The notes beneath the pieces are model-generated. The model was not told the origin of the DNA. It was given only the letters and a program-made list of their open reading frames with translations, and ran no database searches. Made by a program: the position numbers and the translations under genes. DNA of 64,000 bases from assembly GCF_024347535.1 (NCBI RefSeq), contig NZ_AP025498.1:62001-126000 (forward strand), written 5' to 3'. The stretch is from Vibrio kanaloae. Lineage in GTDB: Bacteria > Pseudomonadota > Gammaproteobacteria > Enterobacterales > Vibrionaceae. This document shows, one piece after another, positions 57,925-64,000 of the stretch. Positions within the stretch are counted from its first letter, which is position 1; every line of letters begins with the position of its first letter.

Positions 57925-58581
57925 ATGAATCAGTCTTCACTACTTGCCGAATTTGGCGAACCAATCACTCGCGTTGAAAACGCACTGCAAGCTCTACGCG
58001 AAGGTCGTGGCGTACTGTTACTTGACGATGAAGATCGCGAGAACGAAGGCGACATCATCTACTCAGTAGAACACCTAACTAATGCTCAAATGGCGCTTAT
58101 GATCCGTGAATGCAGCGGTATTGTGTGCCTGTGTTTAACTGACGAGCAAGCAAACCAACTTGAACTTCCACCTATGGTTGTTGATAACAACAGCGCAAAC
58201 CAAACTGCGTTTACCGTAACTATCGAAGCGAAAGTAGGTGTTACGACCGGTGTTTCTGCTGCTGACCGTGTAACGACGATCAAGACAGCTGCCAACCCAA
58301 CAGCTAAGCCTACTGACCTTGCTCGCCCTGGTCACGTATTCCCACTGCGCGCACGTAAAGGTGGCGTACTGGCTCGCCGCGGCCACACAGAAGGTACTGT
58401 GGATCTGATGCAAATGGCAGGTCTTCAATCAGCGGGTGTATTGTGTGAAGTAACCAACCCAGACGGCACGATGGCAAAAGCGCCAGAGATCGTTGCTTTC
58501 GGTAAACTGCACAACATGCCTGTACTGACCATTGAAGATATGGTGATGTACCGCACTGAGTTCGATCTTAAGCTAGCATAA
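57925..58581 (+). CDS. ribB: 3,4-dihydroxy-2-butanone 4-phosphate synthase
   Basis: A 218-residue enzyme (E. coli RibB: 217) that converts ribulose 5-phosphate to 3,4-dihydroxy-2-butanone 4-phosphate in riboflavin synthesis. Active-site phrases: [15 protein letters not shown] (acidic loop), [61 protein letters not shown] and [10 protein letters not shown]. There is no GTP cyclohydrolase II domain fused. TAGGAG is 7 bases before the ATG. Controlled by the RFN element upstream. Confidence 0.96.
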   Translation: MNQSSLLAEFGEPITRVENALQALREGRGVLLLDDEDRENEGDIIYSVEHLTNAQMALMIRECSGIVCLCLTDEQANQLELPPMVVDNNSANQTAFTVTIEAKVGVTTGVSAADRVTTIKTAANPTAKPTDLARPGHVFPLRARKGGVLARRGHTEGTVDLMQMAGLQSAGVLCEVTNPDGTMAKAPEIVAFGKLHNMPVLTIEDMVMYRTEFDLKLA

Positions 58582-58925
58582 CGTTTAGCCCTCAATGCTA
58601 AACACTTAGCATTTAAGCTAATACACTGCGAAATGAACATTGAAAGGCCTCACTCTTACTGCTTTTTCTAGTTAAAAGTACATAAAGGGTGAGGCCTTCT
58701 TCATTTCCTACACTGAAACCTAAGATCCATCTCCTCGCCAACGACTAACCTCTCAAAAAATCCTGCAAAATATGAGAAATATTCACTCGAATGGTGAAGT
58801 CATGCACCATGATTGATCATCCATAATTAGATAAAAAACATAACTTAATGAAATATAACACTTATTTATTTTGGCACGGTGTCTGCACTACCACTAAGTA
58901 GGTATACAAATATTAGGAGTTGAAT
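58582..58925. other. intergenic region after ribB
   Basis: Holds the stem-loop at 58643-58702, then about 220 AT-rich bases leading to the one-TM protein gene. No ORF with a ribosome site and no RNA gene was recognised. Confidence 0.4.
58643..58702 (+). terminator. stem-loop after ribB
   Basis: AAGGCCTCACTCTT and AAGGGTGAGGCCTT pair over 13-14 bases with a long loop; CTTCATTT follows. Plausible terminator. Confidence 0.55.
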
Positions 58926-59774
58926 ATGTTTGTAGTTATTTCAGTGGGTTTATCCCTATTAGTACTTGCAGCCCTGTTTTATTTCTCAAGGAAGAGACAA
59001 ACAGCGCTATCACACAGGTTTGAAACCTTAGTTCTGCTTAGAGAGTTATTGTTGTTATCACGCAAACACCGCGCGGCAACGCATTACGCTCTGGCGCATA
59101 AACTGTCTAGCGACTCGATTCGCAAAGTGAACGAGATTTACGACAACATACTTGAGGTATCTGAACTGCTTCAATCGCACGTGTCATTTGATAGCCGTCC
59201 TATGTACCGCATTTATCACCTCAAACTCATCGCCATGCACAGTGACTGGCAAAACCGAACCTTGGTACGTAACCAATCAATTCATGGCAAAACGATTCGC
59301 CACAGCATGTTCTTAATGGATGAGGTGATGATCATTTGGTTGATTCAGTCTGAACGAGAAGACATGAGCCGTGAGTACCACATGAATTGGCAACAGATCT
59401 TAGATTGCATGGAGATCTTGACCAAGTTACGAATGTGCATACCTGATATGGAAAAGCCTGATGAGTATTTGAGATTCAAATTCTATGCTTCTCAGACACA
59501 CCGTAAACTCAACCAATTATCAATGATTTGCCCTATCAGCAGCGGTTCACCGGTTTGCACACGAGCGATGCATGCACTTACAGAGATCGCATCGAGCAGC
59601 GAAGCGACCCAACCGGCAGATAGCATGTACGAATTAACCAGTGATATCTCTAGCGTCGTGTCGCAAGTCTACGACCAAGTATTATCCGACATTACGAGAA
59701 GCTTGTATCAGCCTTTACCAGACATCAACGAAAAGGTGATAAATACCCGATTATCCGTACATCATTACATGTAA
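58926..59774 (+). CDS. one-TM protein of unknown function
   Basis: A 282-residue protein. An N-terminal hydrophobic helix (about 3-22, VVISVGLSLLVLAALFYF) followed by SRKRQ anchors it in the inner membrane; the remaining ~260 residues are almost all helical and hydrophilic. The LRELLLLSRKHRAATHYAL stretch looks like the long helix of NIT-type sensor domains, but there is no output domain. The ATG at 58926 has TAGGAG 6 bases ahead. Not recognised; stands alone. Confidence 0.65.
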   Translation: MFVVISVGLSLLVLAALFYFSRKRQTALSHRFETLVLLRELLLLSRKHRAATHYALAHKLSSDSIRKVNEIYDNILEVSELLQSHVSFDSRPMYRIYHLKLIAMHSDWQNRTLVRNQSIHGKTIRHSMFLMDEVMIIWLIQSEREDMSREYHMNWQQILDCMEILTKLRMCIPDMEKPDEYLRFKFYASQTHRKLNQLSMICPISSGSPVCTRAMHALTEIASSSEATQPADSMYELTSDISSVVSQVYDQVLSDITRSLYQPLPDINEKVINTRLSVHHYM

Positions 59775-59821
59775 AGACTTCGTGAGAGGAGAGCGTGCTG
59801 GAACTCTGAATTATTGAGTTC

Positions 59822-59856
59822 AAATCCGATATCACCATTGATATCGGATTTTTGTA
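59822..59856 (+). terminator. rho-independent terminator
   Basis: AAATCCGATATCA-CCAT-TGATATCGGATTT then TTGTATTT. A 13-bp perfect stem between the one-TM gene and the converging LysR gene; may serve both. Confidence 0.85.
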
Positions 59857-59905
59857 TTTATAGACTTTTAAATTTCTGTCGTGATGTATCATGACCTATA
59901 AAGTT

Positions 59906-60802
59906 TCAAACATCCCCAGACTTGATATCGCTAGCCCAAGTTTGTGCCGCAAAATCAATGAACTGACGAACAATCGGAAGCTGGTAACTGCGAGATAGAT
60001 ACACCGCCCAAAGCACACTACTCGGTGAAATAAAATCATCCAAAATTCGTTTCAATTTGCCATCCGCAATCAGTGGATTGGCTAAATCACAGGGCAATCG
60101 AACAACCCCTTTTCCATGTTGCGCGGCGCGGGTTAATACCCCAACATCATTAGCTTTGATAGTGCCAGACACCTCAACAGAATAATGCTGATTATCCTTC
60201 ACGAAATCCCACTTAGAGACACTCAAATGGCGAAAACAATTGTGCTGTCGAAGCTCTTCGACTGTTTTAGGTTGACCATGTTTATCTAAATAAGCTTGCG
60301 ATGCACACACCACCGAATCAATTTCCATTAGCTTACGAGCAATCAAGCTATCGTCAGGTTGATCGGTATAACGCAGCGCAATATCGATTCTGTCATCCAC
60401 CAGCTGAGCAAAACGGTCAGAAGCAAAAAGTTCTACCGTGATATTGGGATGAAGCTCTGTGAACTGTTCAACCACATCCAACAACATGTGCTGAGTTAAA
60501 CCAATGGGTGCAGCAATTCGAATGGTTCCCGAGAGAGCATCGGTTTGATTCAGTGCGGTCACTTCTAACTCCGCCGTTTCATGGAGTATTTTCTCGCAGC
60601 GCTGTAAGGCGATTTCTCCTGCCGCCGTTAGGCTAACCTTTCGAGTCGTTCTATGTAATAGCCTCTGCTTTAACCACCCTTCGATCTCTTGAACATGCCG
60701 TGAAACCTGTAAACGGCTCATGTCCAAATGCTCTGCTGCTTGAGTGAAACTGGCGCAATTTGCGACTTCAACAAAGCTACGCATCGCCGTCAATCTATCC
60801 AT
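59906..60802 (-). CDS. LysR-family transcriptional regulator
   Basis: A 298-residue LysR regulator. Winged helix at residues 1-60 (MDRLTAMRSFVEVANCASFTQ, LDMSRLQVSRHVQEIEGWL, RTTRKVSLTAAGE), then the two-lobed effector domain. The start at 60802 has AAGGGA 7 bases ahead; an upstream in-frame extension of 18 residues is not supported. Divergent from the NAD(P)-binding oxidoreductase next door, its likely target. Confidence 0.9.
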   Translation of the reverse strand: MDRLTAMRSFVEVANCASFTQAAEHLDMSRLQVSRHVQEIEGWLKQRLLHRTTRKVSLTAAGEIALQRCEKILHETAELEVTALNQTDALSGTIRIAAPIGLTQHMLLDVVEQFTELHPNITVELFASDRFAQLVDDRIDIALRYTDQPDDSLIARKLMEIDSVVCASQAYLDKHGQPKTVEELRQHNCFRHLSVSKWDFVKDNQHYSVEVSGTIKANDVGVLTRAAQHGKGVVRLPCDLANPLIADGKLKRILDDFISPSSVLWAVYLSRSYQLPIVRQFIDFAAQTWASDIKSGDV

Positions 60803-60956
60803 CACACTTTCCCTTATCCACTGAACCAAGTCAATTAGGTAACCATATAGATACAATCTACATCATTTTACGATATTTATCGCAACCTAGTGAGCTATTA
60901 GACTGCAATGACTGTCGAGAAACAGACTCAATAAATCAGATAATTGGAGAGACATT

Positions 60957-61595
60957 ATGAAAATTGCAGTATTAGGCGCATCAGGTTGGATTGGTAGTCA
61001 CATCGCTCAAGAAGCTAAAGCGCGCGGACACGAAGTTGTTGCTGTTGTAAGAGATGCAAGCCGTGTAGAAATCAGCGATGTTGAGGTTCGTTCATTTGAT
61101 TTACAAGATGAAGCAGCCAGTCTCACGACGGCTTTATCAGGCGTTGATGCGGTTATTGCTTCGATTGGTGGACGTGCTCTAGGCAATCACGACATCGTAA
61201 AAAGCACAGCAACTAAGCTGCTTGATACACTGCCAAGCATTGGTATCGAACGTCTACTTTGGGTAGGAGGTGCAGGCTCATTAGAGGTAGCACCAAACGT
61301 ACCATTAGTTACTGTTCCTGACTTCCCTGTGGATTACAAAAACGAAGCGTTAGCACAAGGTGAAGCTCTTGAAGTGTTCAAACAATCGGACAGCGAGGTT
61401 AACTGGACGTTTATTAGCCCAGCAGCAGAAATCTTCCCGGGCGAGAAACTGTCGGCCTACCGTACTGGTGGCGACCAGCTGCTCACCGACGAAGATGGCA
61501 ACAGCAAAATTTCAGTCAGCGACTATGCAATCGCGATGATTGATGAACTCGAAGCTGGCAATTTCCCACGCCAACGCATTGGTGTCGCGTACTAG
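60957..61595 (+). CDS. NAD(P)-binding oxidoreductase, NmrA-like
   Basis: A 212-residue Rossmann-fold protein of the COG2910/NmrA-like group: MKIAVLGASGWIGSHIAQEA (dinucleotide motif), EVVAVVRDASRV, VDAVIASIGGRALG, LLWVGGAGSLEV, SPAAEIFPGEK. Usually linked to stress or quinone metabolism; the reaction is not known. GGAGAGACATT sits before the ATG. Divergent from the LysR gene. Confidence 0.85.
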   Translation: MKIAVLGASGWIGSHIAQEAKARGHEVVAVVRDASRVEISDVEVRSFDLQDEAASLTTALSGVDAVIASIGGRALGNHDIVKSTATKLLDTLPSIGIERLLWVGGAGSLEVAPNVPLVTVPDFPVDYKNEALAQGEALEVFKQSDSEVNWTFISPAAEIFPGEKLSAYRTGGDQLLTDEDGNSKISVSDYAIAMIDELEAGNFPRQRIGVAY

Positions 61596-61647
61596 TCTTG
61601 ATGCTGCCATTGCTTTAGCTTTATAGCTTTAAACCCTGCTCTTATGA

Positions 61648-61679
61648 CCGCTTAGCCCAACTGGTTAAGCGGCTTTTTC
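61648..61679 (+). terminator. rho-independent terminator
   Basis: CCGCTTA-GCC-CAACT-GGT-TAAGCGG followed by CTTTTTCG. Confidence 0.75.
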
Positions 61680-61813
61680 GCTTCCTTCGAAGCGCCAATA
61701 TTAAATTGGCACCTTTTGATAGCAGCATGTCGTTATGCGCGAGTGCATGGCGCGATGGGATACCCTACAATTTACCTCGTCAGCAACAATAATGAAAATA
61801 ACGAGGAATCCCT

Positions 61814-62596
61814 ATGAACACTTCAAACATTGCGTTAATCACTGGTGCATCAGGTGGTATCGGCCTTGAACTTGCAAAAATTCATGCAAAGAAAGGGGGT
61901 GACCTTGTCCTTGTTGCCCGCACGCTGCCAAAACTGGAAGCGCTAAAAGCTGAGATTGAAAGCCAATATAAAGTCTCAGTCCATGTGATTTCAGAAGATC
62001 TCAGTGATCCTCAGAGCCCGCAACGAATCTTCGATTACACAGAAAGTCATGGGCTTGAGATAAGTACCCTGATCAACAACGCAGGCTTTGGTGGTCATGG
62101 TCTGTTTCATGAGCGAGCGCTAGAAGCTGACTTGTCGATGATTCAAGTAAACATCAATGCTCTGGTATCACTGACTCACTTATACCTGCAAGGCATGGTT
62201 GCGCGTAACCACGGTAAAGTAATGAACATGTCATCGACCGCTTCTTTACTGCCCGGTCCACTGCAAGCGGTGTATTACGCAACTAAGTCGTTCGTGACGT
62301 CCTTCTCTCAAGCAATCGCTCAGGAACTCGAAGAGAGCAACGTTACGGTGACAGCGCTATGCCCAGGTCCCGTAAAAACAGGGTTTGTAGAAGCCGGAGA
62401 TCTTAAAGATGTCGATGCTTGGAAAAATGCAAAATCACCAGAGTCGGTTGCTCAAATTGGTTATCAAGCGATGGAAAAAGGCGAGTTAGTGGCGTTTAAT
62501 GAAAAAGGTCTAAAGTTCATGCTTGAATGGCTTATCCCACTGCTACCAAGAAAAATGGTGCTAAAAATGTCTCGTCAAGCAATGGAAAAACAATAA
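61814..62596 (+). CDS. short-chain dehydrogenase/reductase (SDR)
   Basis: A 260-residue classical SDR. Motifs: ALITGASGGIGLELAKIH (cofactor), STLINNAGFGGHG (NNAG), MNMSSTASLLPGP (catalytic Ser) and YYATKSFVTSFSQAIAQEL (YX3K). The C-terminal WLIPLLPRKMVLKMSRQAM is a basic amphipathic end common in the DltE/YqjQ-like subgroup. Substrate unknown. CGAGGAA precedes the ATG. Confidence 0.9.
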   Translation: MNTSNIALITGASGGIGLELAKIHAKKGGDLVLVARTLPKLEALKAEIESQYKVSVHVISEDLSDPQSPQRIFDYTESHGLEISTLINNAGFGGHGLFHERALEADLSMIQVNINALVSLTHLYLQGMVARNHGKVMNMSSTASLLPGPLQAVYYATKSFVTSFSQAIAQELEESNVTVTALCPGPVKTGFVEAGDLKDVDAWKNAKSPESVAQIGYQAMEKGELVAFNEKGLKFMLEWLIPLLPRKMVLKMSRQAMEKQ

Positions 62597-62645
62597 ATCA
62601 ATCACGCAACGACGAACGTACTTCGATCTCGGTTGAGCGATGTAT

Positions 62646-62740
62646 GCTTATTCGGTTTAAGAGAGCTTATTCGTTTTAAAAAGCGCTTAGTCGGTTTCAA
62701 AGAGCCGGCCGGTTTCGAAGGGTTTAGTCGATTTACAAGA
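62646..62740 (+). repeat. five imperfect 18-20 bp tandem repeats before an AraC gene
   Basis: Units start at 62646, 62665, 62685, 62704 and 62722; the consensus is about GCTTAGTCGGTTTNAAAGA. A sixth partial unit starts at 62741. They end 33 bases before the ATG of the AraC gene. Each unit has the core TCGGTTT or close to it. Confidence 0.7.
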
Positions 62741-62773
62741 GCTTAAAAGCTAAACAGGTATTAAAGGGAAATT

Positions 62774-63769
62774 ATGAAACGAGCGAAGAAATTCACCTAC
62801 TCCCCGAGTTGGAAGCTGTTACTTTGCGATATGGGCATTGATCCGCTCTCGGTACTCAAGCACGCAAAATTGCCGATGGACCTTTTCAATCGTCAGAATT
62901 TCACCTTAAATCCAAATGAATATTACCGACTCTGGGATGGTATTGAAGCCTCATCTGGTGAAAAAGAAGCACCGTTACTACTGGCTAAGTACATGACGGT
63001 AGAGGCGTTTGATCCTCCGATCTTTGCTAGCATTTGTAGCCCAGATTTGAATACGGCCCTGCAACGCCTTAGCCAATACAAACCTCTGATTGGCCCGATG
63101 ATGTCTGATGTCCAGATCAATTCAAAACAGACCAGCATTACCATCAGTTGCTACGGCTACGACGCGGAAATCCCAAAATACCTTAGCGTGTCTGAGTTAG
63201 TATTCTTTACCCAATTAGCACGCTTGGCGACCAGAGAAAACATCAAGCCAATAGCTATCGAGTTACCACTGTTGCCTAACAACCTAGAAGATTATAAATC
63301 GTATTTTGGTTGCGACCTTACGCACAGCGAACAGATAAAAATCACCTTCAGTGCTAAAGACGCCGCTTTGCCCTTCTTGACCGAGAATGTCTCTATGTGG
63401 GCATTCTTCGAAGAGTCGCTCAACAAAAAACTGGTTGATTTGGATTCAGAAGCATCGACGTCTGAGCGAGTGAAAGCCACTCTGTTAGAGTCATTACCGA
63501 GTGGTGAGAGTTCGATTGAAGGTATCGCTAGTAAGCTTGCAACGAGTAAGCGCACCCTGCAACGCAAACTCACCAATGAAGCAGAGAGCTTTCAACACCT
63601 ACTGCAAGAAGTAAGAGGTGAATTAGCCGATCATTATTTGGAAAAGTCGACACTGTCATTGGGAGAGATATCCTTCTTGCTAGGGTACAAAGAAGCGAAC
63701 TCGTTTATTCGTGCGTATAGCAATTGGAAAGGCGTACCTCCGGGCATCTACAGAGAACAAGTTCACTGA
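62774..63769 (+). CDS. AraC-family regulator (arabinose-binding-domain type)
   Basis: A 331-residue AraC/XylS regulator with the 'AraC-binding-like' N-terminal domain used by OruR/ArgR-type members: DMGIDPLSVLKHAKLPMDLF, NRQNFTLNPNEYYRLWDGIE, LARLATRENIKPIAIELP. The C-terminal DNA-binding domain is at about 235-330: IASKLATSKRTLQRKLTNEAESFQ, LREL-like linker, LSLGEISFLLGYKEANSF and the PPGIYREQ end. It may control the SDR gene upstream or itself, given the repeat array. AAAGGG precedes the ATG. Confidence 0.88.
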   Translation: MKRAKKFTYSPSWKLLLCDMGIDPLSVLKHAKLPMDLFNRQNFTLNPNEYYRLWDGIEASSGEKEAPLLLAKYMTVEAFDPPIFASICSPDLNTALQRLSQYKPLIGPMMSDVQINSKQTSITISCYGYDAEIPKYLSVSELVFFTQLARLATRENIKPIAIELPLLPNNLEDYKSYFGCDLTHSEQIKITFSAKDAALPFLTENVSMWAFFEESLNKKLVDLDSEASTSERVKATLLESLPSGESSIEGIASKLATSKRTLQRKLTNEAESFQHLLQEVRGELADHYLEKSTLSLGEISFLLGYKEANSFIRAYSNWKGVPPGIYREQVH

Positions 63770-63824
63770 TTTTGCTCTCTGTGATTCAGTCCAAATGGCA
63801 ACAGTTGTGCAGCTAAAAGTACAG

Positions 63825-64000
63825 TTAATCGATCGGCAAGTGCCCTGTTTTCACTAGGATAACCGTCTCTTCTTCCACATAAGGGAAATGCTCGCTCATA
63901 TGAGGGCTACGCATCCAGGTGTGTTTCGGGTACTCACCGTGTTCATCTTTAAAGGTGCCAGACAAAACGAAGATCTCTTCACCACCAAAGTGACGATGTG
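63825..64000 (-). CDS. ChrR-type cupin protein, C-terminal part
   Basis: The 3' end (about 58 codons) of a gene that begins right of the window. The reading HRHFGGEEIFVLSGTF, DEHGEYPKHTWMRSPH and ILVKTGHL is the C-terminal half of a ChrR-type cupin domain: metal-binding His and Glu (HxHxxGGEE), then the G-x-Y-P and W-x-R-x-P marks. ChrR is an anti-sigma factor for an ECF sigma factor; stand-alone cupins of this kind also occur. Stop codon TAA at 63825-63827. Confidence 0.75.
   Translation of the reverse strand, partial: HRHFGGEEIFVLSGTFKDEHGEYPKHTWMRSPHMSEHFPYVEEETVILVKTGHLPID

Overview
The window reads as chromosomal DNA of a Vibrio (Vibrionaceae, Gammaproteobacteria). The evidence is the rRNA operon with a Glu-Lys-Ala-Val tRNA spacer, an aerobactin locus laid out as in marine vibrios (ABC permease genes CDB, then iucABCD-iutA), a bacterial TrmY, the ppsR/ppsA pair, the RFN-ribB unit and the Vibrio-type DUF3087 and YitT proteins. 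Species cannot be fixed from the sequence alone.

Layout. 1-6 kb: the 3' end of a two-partner-secretion (TpsB) outer-membrane gene, a small secreted protein coupled to a DUF805 membrane protein, a membrane-anchored AraC regulator, a Nudix hydrolase, a large RluA-type pseudouridine synthase and a Cys-containing small protein. 6-20.5 kb: a complete aerobactin system. It has the receptor iutA, synthesis genes iucDCBA, the inner-membrane importer fhuC-D-B, an MFS protein (likely exporter) and a FhuF-like iron reductase. Fur boxes precede iucA and lie between fhuC and the MFS gene. 20.5-24.6 kb: an NhaC-family transporter behind a three-unit MetJ operator (candidate methionine transporter MetT), then an sgrR gene divergent from a probable SgrS RNA carrying a 32-codon SgrT-like ORF. 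24.7-29.2 kb: rimK-rimB, an MBL hydrolase, a royal-jelly/yellow family secreted protein and a 2OG-Fe(II) oxygenase. 29.4-34.8 kb: ugpBAECQ for glycerol-3-phosphate and glycerophosphodiester uptake and hydrolysis, with two long-armed hairpins after ugpB.

34.9-43.7 kb: an L,D-transpeptidase/GNAT pair, a Gfo/Idh/MocA oxidoreductase, a 52-aa conserved-looking protein, grxB, divergent ppsR/ppsA and a MATE pump. 43.8-46.1 kb: an AT-rich divergent pair, a membrane-anchored GDPD and a phosphoethanolamine transferase, whose start codons overlap; it lies next to tRNA-Ser(TGA). 46.6-52.7 kb: one full rRNA operon on the minus strand (16S, tRNA-Glu, -Lys, -Ala, -Val, 23S, 5S) with a strong promoter. 52.8-64 kb: DUF3087, trmY, YitT, TauE/SafE, YjbR/MmcQ, PAP2, FMN riboswitch plus ribB, a one-TM protein of unknown function, a LysR regulator divergent from an NAD(P)-binding oxidoreductase, an SDR, an AraC regulator preceded by five imperfect 18-20 bp tandem repeats, and the 3' end of a ChrR-type cupin gene.

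No CRISPR array, insertion sequence, integrase or prophage was seen. The most noteworthy items are the SgrR-SgrS-SgrT-like locus, the MetJ-controlled NhaC transporter, the AT-rich lipid head-group pair and the tandem repeat array before the last AraC gene.
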